Source: a virus. Taken from it: a stretch of 28,452 nt of DNA. Under the pieces are notes generated by a model. That model was not told the DNA's origin. It searched no databases and saw only the letters and a program-made list of their open reading frames with translations. This document shows positions 13,442 to 21,792 of this stretch, piece after piece (within the stretch, counting starts at the first letter, position 1; the number at the start of each line of letters is the position of its first letter). Location: IMG/VR virus record IMGVR_UViG_3300020192_000065, positions 1-28,452 of that record; one strand, 5' to 3'. Made by a program: the position numbers and the translations under genes.

Positions 13442-15664
13442 GTGGGCGCAATTGAGCGATTGGGTGCGGCGTGGGCGGCGCTGCGCGGCGATGACGCCCC
13501 GGTGCGGCGGATGGAGAGCAAAAACGCATCGATATTCGCGTTTCCTGAGTGGATGCGGACACGGGCGCGCTGGAATATTGATGATAAATACCCGGCATAT
13601 GTCGATGAAGCGTACCGCCTGAACAGCCTGGTATACGCGCCGATCCGATACAAGGCGCGGTCGCTGGCGTCGGTACCCCTGGTCGCAGCGACGGGCGAAC
13701 AGGATAATCCTGAGTGGCTGCCGGACAATCACCCGCTCGCGCGGCTGGTGGCACGCCCCAACAGAAACCAGACATGGCGGGCGTTCACGGAGCAGCGGAA
13801 GACATATCTGGAACTGGCTGGCAATGCGTATGTGTACGCCGAGCGCGACAAAAAAGGGACGCCGACGGCGCTGCACAACCTGCGCCCTGATCGAGTACGC
13901 ATCCTGCCGACCGCGAACGGCATCCAGGGATTTTATTACATTCTACCGGGGCAAGCGGCAGGCGACGGCGTGCCGATGCTGGTCGAAGATGTGGTGCACA
14001 CGAAGTATCCCAATCCGCTCGATGATCTTGAGGGAATGGGGTACGGCATTCCGCCGATCCTGTCGGCAGCGCGAGACATCGACACCGATAACAGCGTGAC
14101 GGCGTTCATCAAGCTGTTGTTCGATCGGGGCGCGATGCCTATGGGGATGCTGCGCTACGATGTGCCGCTGACGGAGGAGGACGCCGACCTCGCCAAGCGG
14201 CGGTTCATGGACAGGTACGGCAGCTATGAGCGCTGGATTGAGCCGTTGGTGGTCGATCAAGGCGGCGGCTATGAGCGCATCGGCATGACCTTCGACGAAC
14301 TAGGCTTCGACGTGCTGGACGCGCGCAACGAGGCGCGCATCCTGTCTGTGTTTGGTGTGCCACCGATCCTGCTCGGCACACGGTACGGCATTGCGCACGG
14401 CACCTACTCGAATTATGAGCAGGCGCGGACGCAATTCTGGCAGGACGTGCTGGTCGCGGAGCTGCGCATGTTCGAGGATGACGATCAGCGACTCTTGAAC
14501 AGCGCCGACACGTTCGTTATGTATGACCTGTCCGTTGTGCCCGCGCTGCAAGCCGACACGCCCGCGCTCGTCCAGGCGGCGCGCACGCTGTGGGAGATGG
14601 GCGTCCCGGCGAACAAGGCGTTTGTCGCGGTCGGATTGGCGATCGAGAATATCGAGGGTGGCGATACGGCATACGTGCCGACGGGGATGACGGTGGTCGG
14701 TGCGCCCAGCGAACCGGTAAGCGTTACCAGCGGGACGGATAACACCGAAGACGATCGCCCTGCCCCATCGGCGGGCGATCTCCCAAAAGCACGAGCCCTG
14801 GGCGAAAAAGAGCGAGTCGCTAAGGGGTGGAGCATTGAAACAAAGGCGCAGCACTGGAAAGCGCTCGACGACATCGCGCTGGCGCACGAGGATGGTTTCC
14901 GGGCGATGGCGGTGGCGCAATTCGAGCGTGATCGGCGGGCGGTGATGGTAATCGTCGGGCAAGCCGAAGAAAAAACCAGGGTGAGGAAAGCGACGATCGA
15001 GTGGGAGCCAGTACTGCCCGACATTTTGAAGGTACTAGAAACACACGGCGAGTCATGGCGTGAAGCGTTCATCCCGCTGGTGCGGGGTGTGGTCAAAGAT
15101 ACCAGTGAATACTGGGCGACGGCTGCGGGGTTGGCGTTCGACGTGCGCCGACTGGAGGATCAGGCTTTCTTCATCGACTACGCGATGGACTTCTGGAGCC
15201 AGGTTGGGCAAACGACACGCGACGAGGTAGGCGGGATCGTCCAACGCGGCATCAGGGACGGCTGGTCAATCCCGGATATGCAAAAGTCGCTGCGTGAAAC
15301 ATTTGAACAGTGGATCGTAGGCAGCGGCGATCCCGATGTGCTGCGCTTCGCTTCGGACAGGGTAACGCCGTACCGGACGGAAATGATCGCCCGCACCGAG
15401 TCTACGAAGGCGACGGCGTGGGGTGCGCAGCAGGTGTATCGGGATGCAGGCGTGAAGCGCAAAGAATGGCTGGCAACAAAGGACGACCGAACGCGACCGA
15501 GCCATGTCACTGCCAACGGGCAGGTGCGCGACATCGACGATGCGTTCGAGGTCGGCGGTTACAAGATGATGCAGCCTGGTGACAGCACCCAGGGCGCGCC
15601 TACGGACGAGATCGTCATGTGCAGGTGTACCGTGCTGCCGATCATACCAAAAGAGAGAGAATGA
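13442..15664 (+). CDS. Portal protein fused to a MuF-like head morphogenesis domain
   Basis: Residues 1-410 form an HK97-type portal (SLVYAPIRYKARSLASVPL, HPLARLV, AGNAYVYAERD, VLDARNEARILSVFGVPP in pieces). A linker rich in polar residues follows near 420-460. The last 290 residues are helical and end in the Phage_Mu_F signature: KEWLATKDDRTRPSHV, NGQVRDIDDAF and VMCRCTVLPI. The portal is the dodecameric DNA gate; MuF-like proteins are minor head proteins, sometimes injected. Many phages encode them separately, here they share one 740-residue chain. GTG 13442 has GGGGG five bases upstream; GTG 13436 is the alternative. The fourth-type palindrome copy lies at the linker. Confidence 0.9.
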   Translation: MGAIERLGAAWAALRGDDAPVRRMESKNASIFAFPEWMRTRARWNIDDKYPAYVDEAYRLNSLVYAPIRYKARSLASVPLVAATGEQDNPEWLPDNHPLARLVARPNRNQTWRAFTEQRKTYLELAGNAYVYAERDKKGTPTALHNLRPDRVRILPTANGIQGFYYILPGQAAGDGVPMLVEDVVHTKYPNPLDDLEGMGYGIPPILSAARDIDTDNSVTAFIKLLFDRGAMPMGMLRYDVPLTEEDADLAKRRFMDRYGSYERWIEPLVVDQGGGYERIGMTFDELGFDVLDARNEARILSVFGVPPILLGTRYGIAHGTYSNYEQARTQFWQDVLVAELRMFEDDDQRLLNSADTFVMYDLSVVPALQADTPALVQAARTLWEMGVPANKAFVAVGLAIENIEGGDTAYVPTGMTVVGAPSEPVSVTSGTDNTEDDRPAPSAGDLPKARALGEKERVAKGWSIETKAQHWKALDDIALAHEDGFRAMAVAQFERDRRAVMVIVGQAEEKTRVRKATIEWEPVLPDILKVLETHGESWREAFIPLVRGVVKDTSEYWATAAGLAFDVRRLEDQAFFIDYAMDFWSQVGQTTRDEVGGIVQRGIRDGWSIPDMQKSLRETFEQWIVGSGDPDVLRFASDRVTPYRTEMIARTESTKATAWGAQQVYRDAGVKRKEWLATKDDRTRPSHVTANGQVRDIDDAFEVGGYKMMQPGDSTQGAPTDEIVMCRCTVLPIIPKERE
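14713..14731. promoter_or_regulatory. Dispersed palindrome copy 3 (imperfect, inside portal-MuF gene)
   Basis: ACCGGTAA and TTACCAGC surround GCG. Each arm differs by one base from the consensus. It codes for PVSVTSG at the linker between portal and MuF domains and is read in the same frame as copy 1. The position suggests the joint was once an intergenic boundary. Confidence 0.6.
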
Positions 15665-16812
15665 GAATGTTTAACCGAGGCAGCAAGCAGGACGAGACGA
15701 AGGCTGTCGGCGGATGGCGGAGCGAAGACGGGATGGCTGAACTGTCACCGACGCGCAACCGACAATTCGTGACCAAACAAATGCCCGCCTTCGTCATGAA
15801 TCTGGATGAAGCTGCAGGCATAGTCGAAGCGATCGTGAACGTGTTCGGCATCCTGGACGACGGCGACGACATCATCCAGGCGGGGGCATTTACGAAGACG
15901 ATCGCCGAACGCGGGCTGCGCGTGCAGGTACTCGATCAGCACCGTACCGACAGTGTGCTGCGCGTGTTGGGCAAGGTGCTAATCGTGCGCGAAGTGGGCA
16001 GGGACGAACTTCCGGCGCAGGTGCTGGAGCGCTACCCCGACGCGACGGGCGGTCTGTGGACACGGACACGGTATCTGCTGGAGACACCGGAGGGCAGAGG
16101 CGCGTTTCAACGGATCGCGTTGGGCGCGGTGAGCGAGTACAGCATCGGTATTGATGCTGTGAAAACAAAGTATCAGAAGGCGGTGCGTGCTGACGGCACC
16201 GAGGCGAACGCGCGGGTGATCACCGAGGTGCGACTGTGGGAATACAGTCCTGTGATCTGGGGCATGAATCCGGCGACGGCGACGGTGAACGTAAAAAGCG
16301 GGGATGGCGCGCCGGACAACAGCAAAAGACGCCTGATGGGTCTCGGCACGTACCTGCAAACGAGCGTCGTCACCGACCCTGGTTATATGCTGCGCCACTG
16401 GCTGTCAACAGCGGTGATTACGCTGGACGAATACCAGGCGCTCAACACGCTACTGGTCGCGGCTGCGCAAATGGTGGTGGACGGCATGGAGGTCGCCGTG
16501 CGCGACCGGATATATGTGCCGGACTATCTGAGCGCGGGCGCGCCTGACGAGCTGAAGGCGGGACGGGTGTTAAGCGACCGCAACTATCGCCGGATCATGG
16601 CGGCGTGGGATGCGCTGCGCGAGGTGATGACGGACGCTGGCATGATGGACACGTCCGACGCCGAAAGCGAGAAAAACAGCGCGAGTGACGAGAAAACAGC
16701 ACGCGAAGACGGCGCCGAGACGGGGACTGCCCCACTCACGCAATTGGAGATCGAGCGCGATTTGGTCGAGATGGAATTGAGTGCGCTAAAGCGCATGGGG
16801 GCAACAACGTGA
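15661..16812 (+). CDS. HK97-family prohead maturation protease
   Basis: The 383-residue protein has the U35 prohead protease fold in its first 200 residues: VNVFGILDDGDDIIQAGAF, LDQHRTDSVLRVLGK with the likely catalytic His near residue 93, GLWTRTRYLLET, and VSEYSIGI with the likely catalytic Ser near residue 160. It cleaves the capsid scaffold and the major capsid protein N terminus during head maturation. The C-terminal 180 residues are an extension rich in charged helices, longer than the usual protease, which may serve as scaffold. ATG 15661 overlaps the portal stop; ATG 15667 is an alternative. The end overlaps the capsid gene (GTGA). Confidence 0.88.
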   Translation: MRMFNRGSKQDETKAVGGWRSEDGMAELSPTRNRQFVTKQMPAFVMNLDEAAGIVEAIVNVFGILDDGDDIIQAGAFTKTIAERGLRVQVLDQHRTDSVLRVLGKVLIVREVGRDELPAQVLERYPDATGGLWTRTRYLLETPEGRGAFQRIALGAVSEYSIGIDAVKTKYQKAVRADGTEANARVITEVRLWEYSPVIWGMNPATATVNVKSGDGAPDNSKRRLMGLGTYLQTSVVTDPGYMLRHWLSTAVITLDEYQALNTLLVAAAQMVVDGMEVAVRDRIYVPDYLSAGAPDELKAGRVLSDRNYRRIMAAWDALREVMTDAGMMDTSDAESEKNSASDEKTAREDGAETGTAPLTQLEIERDLVEMELSALKRMGATT

Positions 16813-18092
16813 ACGTGAAAACGGCATGGGAGCAAGTAGCAGAGGCGAAGCGACTGCTGGAACAGGCGCGCGACCTGCTGACAAAAGATGTGGTCAGCGA
16901 CACTGACCGCAGCGACGCGGCGGTACTGCGAGAGCAGGCGACGAAGCTGCGCAGCGACGCGGAAGCGCTAGCGCTGATCGAGCGTGAGGCGAAGGCAATG
17001 CCCAAGCCGATCGAGGGCAAGATGGCACGTGCAGACGTCGCCGATGACTTCGAGACATTCGGCGAATTCATCGTGGCGGCGCGCGAAGCGAAGGCGACCG
17101 GGCGAAGCGACCCGCGTCTGAAGTACATGGCGCGTGATGCCGACGAGGTCGGCGCTAGTCAGCGAAAAGCCCTGAGCGGCACGGCTGGGGCGTCCGGCGG
17201 CTTTCTGATGCCGGAACGCTGGATCGCGGAGCTGAACAGCGTGATGCTGGAGACGAGCACGGTGCTGCCGCGTGTGACCACGATCCCGATGTCTACGCGC
17301 ACGGTCTCACTGCCTGTCGTGGACTATGCGCGCGCGCTGCCGGAAGGCGAACCGCGTCAATTCGGTGGGGTGCAGGCGTACTACCAGGACGAAGGCGTGG
17401 AGTCGGTCGAAAGCGAGCCGCGTTTCCGCGAACACACGCTGACGGCGCACGAGCTGGCGGTGTATACCGAAGCCAACAACAGCCTGCTGGCGGACTCGGC
17501 GGTCTCGCTGGAGGCATTCCTGGCGAGCGGGATGGGGATGCAGGGCGCGCTGATGTGGAAAATCGAACACAAAATCTTTAACGGCAACGGCGTCGGGCAG
17601 CCGCTCGGTATCCTGAACGCGCCCGCGACGATCGCGGTGCCACGCGAGCTGACAGGCGAGGTGGATTATCTAGACCTCGCCCGCATGGACGAAAAAACCC
17701 TGCCATCCGGAAAACTGGCGTGGTTCGCGTCGATCAGTATGAAGACGCGCCTGCGCACGCTGAAAGACGATGCAAATCAGTTGATCTGGGCATCGGCGGG
17801 GAGCGGCTTGCCCGCGACGCTGCTGGGCTATCCGATCTACTTCACGGAACACCTGCCCCGGATCGGCGGTCGCGGTGACATCGTGCTGGCGGACATGAGT
17901 TACTACCTGTTCGGCGATCGTCAGGCGGCAACGCTGGATGTGAGCACCGAAGCGAACTTCCGGCGCAATCGGACGGGCTATCGGATGATCCATCGTCATG
18001 ATGGCTCGTCATGGATGAACGCGCCGATCACGCTGTCGGACACGGTGACACAGGTGTCGCCGTTCGTGGTGCTGGACTCGGCACAGAGCTAA
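16809..18092 (+). CDS. Major capsid protein, HK97 fold
   Basis: The 427-residue protein has a coiled-coil N-terminal delta domain (about residues 1-110, ending near KALSGTAGASGGFLMPE) that would be removed by the protease, then the HK97 capsid body: TRTVSLPVVDY, EANNSLLADSAVSLEAFL, the NGNGVGQPLGIL loop and the C-terminal GYRMIHRHDG block. Hundreds of copies form the icosahedral shell. The GTG start overlaps the protease stop. It follows the standard portal-protease-capsid order. The gene is followed by an array of hairpins, perhaps to set apart its high expression. Confidence 0.95.
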   Translation: MNVKTAWEQVAEAKRLLEQARDLLTKDVVSDTDRSDAAVLREQATKLRSDAEALALIEREAKAMPKPIEGKMARADVADDFETFGEFIVAAREAKATGRSDPRLKYMARDADEVGASQRKALSGTAGASGGFLMPERWIAELNSVMLETSTVLPRVTTIPMSTRTVSLPVVDYARALPEGEPRQFGGVQAYYQDEGVESVESEPRFREHTLTAHELAVYTEANNSLLADSAVSLEAFLASGMGMQGALMWKIEHKIFNGNGVGQPLGILNAPATIAVPRELTGEVDYLDLARMDEKTLPSGKLAWFASISMKTRLRTLKDDANQLIWASAGSGLPATLLGYPIYFTEHLPRIGGRGDIVLADMSYYLFGDRQAATLDVSTEANFRRNRTGYRMIHRHDGSSWMNAPITLSDTVTQVSPFVVLDSAQS

Positions 18093-18107
18093 TCTCCTAA
18101 GATGGTC

Positions 18108-18151
18108 GGAATATCACTGCGGACGGCGATCTCAGGTCGCAGTGATGTTCC
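18108..18151 (+). other. Long hairpin 1 after the capsid gene
   Basis: GGAATATCACTGCG (18108-18121) pairs with CGCAGTGATGTTCC (18138-18151), 14 pairs with one G-U, around a 16-base loop. It begins 15 bases after the capsid stop and is too regular to be chance. With the next elements it may stabilise the capsid mRNA 3' end or reduce transcription. Confidence 0.75.
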
Positions 18152-18153
18152 GT

Positions 18154-18179
18154 CAGTGGGCGCAGCAGTGCGCCCACTG
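18154..18179 (+). other. Long hairpin 2 after the capsid gene
   Basis: CAGTGGGCGCA (18154-18164) pairs perfectly with TGCGCCCACTG (18169-18179) around a 4-base loop, GCAG. Its 3' arm overlaps the first bases of the dispersed palindrome at 18176, so the two structures exclude each other. Confidence 0.75.
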
Positions 18180-18194
18180 GTAAGGCTTACCAGT
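18176..18194. promoter_or_regulatory. Dispersed palindrome copy 4 (perfect)
   Basis: ACTGGTAA and TTACCAGT surround GGC with no mismatch. It lies in the only sizeable gap of the head genes, between the capsid gene and the gene at 18231. Its left arm is shared with hairpin 2, which makes alternative RNA folds possible. Confidence 0.75.
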
Positions 18195-18196
18195 TA

Positions 18197-18220
18197 CCGC
18201 CGAGAGGCGGCTTTGTATTT
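18197..18220 (+). terminator. Weak intrinsic terminator or attenuator
   Basis: CCGCC and GGCGG close a GAGA tetraloop and are followed by CTTTGTATTT. The stem is short (5 pairs) and the T run is broken, so termination is probably partial, allowing read-through from the capsid gene to the next gene at 18231. Confidence 0.5.
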
Positions 18221-18230
18221 GGAGGGCAGT

Positions 18231-18671
18231 ATGACCAGTCTTTTGCACGCCGATTTTGCAGAGAACTACGTCCTGATCGACAAGATGGTGATCTCGGCAG
18301 CGACGAGCGAACAGAACACCGACTACGTGTCGATCAAGGACTATCTGCGCATTGTGGTGATCGTCCATGCGCTGATCGTGACGACCACGCTCGACATCGA
18401 CATCGAAGCTGCGACCAGCAGCGCCGGGGCGAACTCCTACAACGTCAAGCGGGCTACGCAACTCGTCGGAGCCGACGACAACGACGTGGTGATCTTCGAC
18501 ATTCGACCGGACGAGATGAGCAATCCAGCTGGCGGGGCTGCCGACGATGGCTATCAGTATCTCAACATCGAACTCATCCCAAGTGGCGCCGCGACCGTGA
18601 GCGTGCTGATGCTGGGCGTGCCTCGTAATCGTGGTGCGGTCGGCACATCGTGGGATCAGGCTGTCAGCTAA
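18231..18671 (+). CDS. Probable virion protein (capsid-associated), 146 residues
   Basis: ATG 18231 has a strong ribosome site, GGAGG at 18221. The product appears beta-rich: LRIVVIVHALIVTTTLDIDIEAA in pieces, VIFDIRPDEMS and YQYLNIELIPSGAATVSVLMLGVPRNRG. The location after the capsid gene, the strong start and a sequence style seen in small phage structural proteins suggest a head decoration or stabilising protein. No motif proves it. It has no membrane segment or cysteine. The capsid-downstream hairpins and palindrome lie in its leader and may control it. Confidence 0.7.
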   Translation: MTSLLHADFAENYVLIDKMVISAATSEQNTDYVSIKDYLRIVVIVHALIVTTTLDIDIEAATSSAGANSYNVKRATQLVGADDNDVVIFDIRPDEMSNPAGGAADDGYQYLNIELIPSGAATVSVLMLGVPRNRGAVGTSWDQAVS

Positions 18672-18733
18672 TCAGTCGTAATCATCAATTCAGGGGGTGC
18701 CGTCGGCATCCCCTACCCGATTGGAGGCAAGGT

Positions 18734-19417
18734 GTGAGCATGGTCGTGCAGGTGCTGCGTTCATTCCAGCACGAGCAGCGTGGTGCGCTGCTGATGGTGC
18801 ATCCCGGTGATCTGATCGAGGTCGGACGCGGGGTAGGACTGCGTTTGATCAGCGAGGGGGCGGCACGGGGACTGGCGCCGATCACGCTGACAGACGCCGA
18901 AGCGTCCAACGTGTGCGTAATGGTGCCGACCCGCGTGTTAGGGGACAGGGTACGCGCGATGATGCCTGCGGCATGGATCGACGTGTCCGACTCGGTCGAG
19001 CGCCTGGTCGAACTGCTGATCGATGAAGGGGACGCCGATCAGGGTGTCGATCGGGTGATCTGGTGGGATGGCAGCACGCCACTGACCGCCAGCATGATCC
19101 GCGACGGGATGGCGGCGCTGGATACGTGGTCGGCTGCGGTGCCGTTGTGTGACTACAAAATACTGGCGTGCGATGTGGGCACAGTGGAAGAGCGTAAGGT
19201 GACAGCAGGGGAGATCGGCGATCTGCGCGTGCCGATCTACGAAACAGGACTGATGTTCCTGCGCCGCAACAGCGAGAGCGAGGCACTGATCAGGCAGTGG
19301 GCAACGTCGATGTCTCTGGGTGGTGATGCCCGTCTGGCATGGCTGCGGGCGATGTGGCATGTCAAGCCACTGCTGCTGCCGCTTCCGGCATCCTGGTCGG
19401 GGGCGAGGGCGAGGTGA
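18734..19417 (+). CDS. GT-A-like protein with an N-terminal small phage domain
   Basis: Residues 1-55 (VQVLRSFQHEQRG, then HPGDLIEVGRGVGLRLISEGAARGL) resemble the small beta domain of phage head proteins. The rest shares the C-terminal pattern of the two GT-A proteins downstream: YETGLMFLRRN, an ALIRQW helix, and LLLPLPASW, like GGVIGFRRS, TAWLREW and LTLGSEWN. No clear DxD metal motif is visible, though CDVGT occupies the expected region. It may be a degenerate or unusual glycosyltransferase joined to a virion-binding part. GTG 18734 has GGAGG six bases upstream; ATG 18740 is an alternative. It overlaps the next gene (GTGA). The glycosyltransferase relation is inferred from pattern only. Confidence 0.55.
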   Translation: MSMVVQVLRSFQHEQRGALLMVHPGDLIEVGRGVGLRLISEGAARGLAPITLTDAEASNVCVMVPTRVLGDRVRAMMPAAWIDVSDSVERLVELLIDEGDADQGVDRVIWWDGSTPLTASMIRDGMAALDTWSAAVPLCDYKILACDVGTVEERKVTAGEIGDLRVPIYETGLMFLRRNSESEALIRQWATSMSLGGDARLAWLRAMWHVKPLLLPLPASWSGARAR

Positions 19418-20052
19418 ACGCGAGCGAGCGCGGCGTGGTGTATATCGCATTGGGAGCGACGTGGCGGTCACATGTGGCGCTGAGTATCGGCACTTTGAAG
19501 GCACAAAATCCATACCTTCAGGTCTGGATAATGACCGACGGCGAGGTCAAGGGAGCGGATGAGCGACTCCAACTCCCCTATCCCTATCCGCAAAAGATAA
19601 CCACAGATCGCCAGTTATCAAGATGGGCGAAGACAGCGCTTGCAGATGCCAACACACCGGATCGGTGCATGTACCTTGACGCCGACACGCAGGTGTGCGG
19701 CTCACTGGAGGCATATTTCGCGCCGCTCGATTCGGGCTTTGACATGGTGATCACGGCGAGCATCAACCAGGGCGCTCATATGCTGCGCCACGCGACGCCG
19801 GACGAGCGGCTGGTGACGCTGAACGAGGTCGGCACAGGCGCGGTGCAATTGCAAGCTGGCGCGTTCTCCTGGGCGCGGAATGAACGCACGAGAACGCTAT
19901 TCGCCACATGGCGACAGCAATGGTGGCGATGGGCGGACGTGGATCAAGGAGCGCTGATGCGAGCGATCCGGGTGAGCGGCGTGCGGCTGTGGCTGCTCGG
20001 TCGAGACTTTAATGGCGGGTCGGTGGTCAAGCACAGGAGCGCGGGCGGATGA
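19414..20052 (+). CDS. GT-A glycosyltransferase with DxD motif
   Basis: The 212-residue protein starts GVVYIALGATWRSHV and has LSRWAKTALADANTPDRCMYLDADTQVCGSLE in pieces; YLDADTQV (about residues 86-93) is the metal and nucleotide-sugar-binding DxD of GT-A enzymes. A later GAFSWARN and WADVDQGALMRAI follow the GT8-like pattern. It should transfer a sugar from a nucleotide donor. Its acceptor is unknown; the placement between head and tail genes suggests a virion protein or phage DNA modification. The GTG start overlaps the previous stop. Longer starts upstream would lie inside the previous gene. Confidence 0.82.
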   Translation: MNASERGVVYIALGATWRSHVALSIGTLKAQNPYLQVWIMTDGEVKGADERLQLPYPYPQKITTDRQLSRWAKTALADANTPDRCMYLDADTQVCGSLEAYFAPLDSGFDMVITASINQGAHMLRHATPDERLVTLNEVGTGAVQLQAGAFSWARNERTRTLFATWRQQWWRWADVDQGALMRAIRVSGVRLWLLGRDFNGGSVVKHRSAGG

Positions 20053-20927
20053 CGCAACAAATACGTATTGTGTGTGAACTGCCATCCGAGCATGTGCTGG
20101 GACGGATGGCGCGATCGCTCGCAGATCATGCAGGGTGGGAACTCAGTGCGAAGGCATCGGCGTTCGCGGATATAAATTATTTCATACCGTACCTGTCATT
20201 CGAGCCGACCGAGGCGGCGGCGGCAGCATACTTCACCCATTGCGAGACAAACGACAAGGGCAAAACGCGGCGCTGGCAGTCGGTCGATAAAATGGTCACG
20301 GGGCGCATTGTAACGGCGTCACGCTATAAGGCGCAACTGCTACACCCGACTGCGGTGGTGCGCCCGCCGATCGACATGGATAAGTTTCGCCCGGCGCTGC
20401 GTGTGTCGCGTAGTGGCAAGCCGCTGATCGGCGTGGGCGGCATGGTCTACAAAACGGGGCGGAAGGGGGAGCATCTGGTCGAGATGCTGGCGCAGTCGGC
20501 GCTCGGTCGAGAGATCAACCTGTGCGCCAGCGGGCGCGGGTGGAGCGTACAGACTCAGAAATACGACTGGGGCGAGATGCAGGCGTTTTATCAGTCGCTC
20601 GACGTGTTCCTGTGTACCTCGCTGATCGAGGGCGTGCCGATGCCGCCGCTGGAGGCGCTGGCGTGCGGGGTGCCGATCGTGGTGCCGATCGGGGTAGGAC
20701 TACTGGACGATCTCGCGGATGCGATCGGCATTTACCGGTATCAGGCTGGGGACTATGACGGCATGGTGCGGGCACTGCAGGACGCGATCGGCATGGTGAC
20801 TGCGCGCCTCGGACGTGATGCGAAACGCCTTATCAGCGACCAGTGCCGGAGCTACGTCGTCAAAAACTACACAGCAGAGAACTGGGCTGCGGATCACGTC
20901 GCGGCGTTCGGGGAGTGGTTCCCATGA
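20049..20927 (+). CDS. GT-B glycosyltransferase (GT4 type)
   Basis: The 292-residue protein shows the C-terminal Rossmann half of GT4 enzymes: VGGMVYKTGRKGEHLVEML, DVFLCTSLIEGVPMPPLEAL with the Glu pair that binds the donor sugar nucleotide (about residues 185-205), then ACGVPIVV. The N-terminal half is short and ends in the PPIDMDKFRP boundary. It probably transfers a sugar with retention of configuration. It overlaps the genes on both sides by four bases (ATGA), so the island is one translation unit. A third kind of fold in the same island points to a multi-step glycan. Confidence 0.88.
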   Translation: MTQQIRIVCELPSEHVLGRMARSLADHAGWELSAKASAFADINYFIPYLSFEPTEAAAAAYFTHCETNDKGKTRRWQSVDKMVTGRIVTASRYKAQLLHPTAVVRPPIDMDKFRPALRVSRSGKPLIGVGGMVYKTGRKGEHLVEMLAQSALGREINLCASGRGWSVQTQKYDWGEMQAFYQSLDVFLCTSLIEGVPMPPLEALACGVPIVVPIGVGLLDDLADAIGIYRYQAGDYDGMVRALQDAIGMVTARLGRDAKRLISDQCRSYVVKNYTAENWAADHVAAFGEWFP

Positions 20928-21661
20928 TCGGCATGTACACGGTAGCATATGGGGCGCCCGCGCGGGTGTGCGCGGAACGACTGATCACGAGCTGGCGGCG
21001 GCATATGCCGTCGGTGCCGATGGTGATCGCCACCGACGATGCCGACATGTTCGAGGACAAGGATTGCACGGCGCTCGATCTGCGGCGCCCAGACATCGGC
21101 GCACGCGAGCCGAAGCTGCGCATGTTCGACGCGACACCTGAAGACTGGGACTGTGTGCTGTATCTGGACGCCGACATCGAGATACTGGAGTCGGTCGTCT
21201 ACCTGTTCGAGGCACTGGCGGCGGGATGGGATATGGTACTGACGCGCAATCCGGGCAAGTACCACACCACACGCGAAATGATACGCCCGAACAACCACGC
21301 AGAAGTCGAGGAGACGTGGGAGGTAATGGGCAGCAACGATCGGCTGCAATGGAACGGCGGGGTAATCGGGTTTCGGCGGTCTCCCGCGATGGCGGACGTG
21401 TTCACGGCGTGGCTGCGCGAGTGGCAGCGTAACGCCCAACAGGATCAGCCTGCGCTGCACAGGGCGCTGTGGCAGCATCCATGCAGGGTACTGACATTAG
21501 GCAGTGAGTGGAATCGCTCGACACGGTACGACGATGGAACCGCCCGCGAGATCATCCGGCATCACCAGATGGAAGCGCGGGAGATGGTGGGCAAGCTGGA
21601 GGAAGGTGTGCGTGGGGACAGCGCCGAAGCGTGGGCGCGGCTGCGCGGGAGGCGAAAATAA
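20924..21661 (+). CDS. GT-A glycosyltransferase with DxD motif
   Basis: The 245-residue protein has VLYLDADIEILES (about residues 77-89) as DxD motif, KLRMFDATPEDWD before it, and LQWNGGVIGFRRS with DQPALHRAL after it, as in GT8-like and related GT-A families. It is similar in plan to the gene at 19414, but the sequences are not close by eye. The sugar and acceptor are unknown. ATG 20924 overlaps the GT-B stop; earlier in-frame starts lie inside that gene. The charged C-terminal tail (REMVGKLEEGVRGDSAEAW) is helical. Confidence 0.83.
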   Translation: MIGMYTVAYGAPARVCAERLITSWRRHMPSVPMVIATDDADMFEDKDCTALDLRRPDIGAREPKLRMFDATPEDWDCVLYLDADIEILESVVYLFEALAAGWDMVLTRNPGKYHTTREMIRPNNHAEVEETWEVMGSNDRLQWNGGVIGFRRSPAMADVFTAWLREWQRNAQQDQPALHRALWQHPCRVLTLGSEWNRSTRYDDGTAREIIRHHQMEAREMVGKLEEGVRGDSAEAWARLRGRRK

Positions 21662-21792
21662 TGCTGGCGCAGCTGCGTGTAGCCCTGATCGTGAAGAACC
21701 GACACGGCAGCTTCGAGCGCGATCGGCGTCAGGTCGGTTGTTTCAGCTACGCCTGGACACGCGAGATGATCACGAAGGAGATGGGCATATGA
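21661..21792 (+). CDS. Small protein of unknown function, 43 residues
   Basis: ATG 21661 overlaps the TAA of the glycosyltransferase gene (TAATG) and has GGGAGG eight bases upstream, a better start signal than most large genes here. Its stop overlaps the ATG of the methyltransferase at 21789 (ATGA). The peptide starts LAQLRVALIVKN and is basic in the middle. I recognise no family. It may be a coupling peptide or the remnant of another enzyme's N terminus (AQLRVALIVKNR resembles the first strand of a glycosyltransferase). Confidence 0.5.
   Translation: MLAQLRVALIVKNRHGSFERDRRQVGCFSYAWTREMITKEMGI

Noticed and set aside
15101-15114. Inverted repeat ACCAGT...ACTGGG in the MuF part of the portal gene
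   Set aside because: Arms are in the opposite order to the consensus, only five bases pair, and it is within a conserved coding region.
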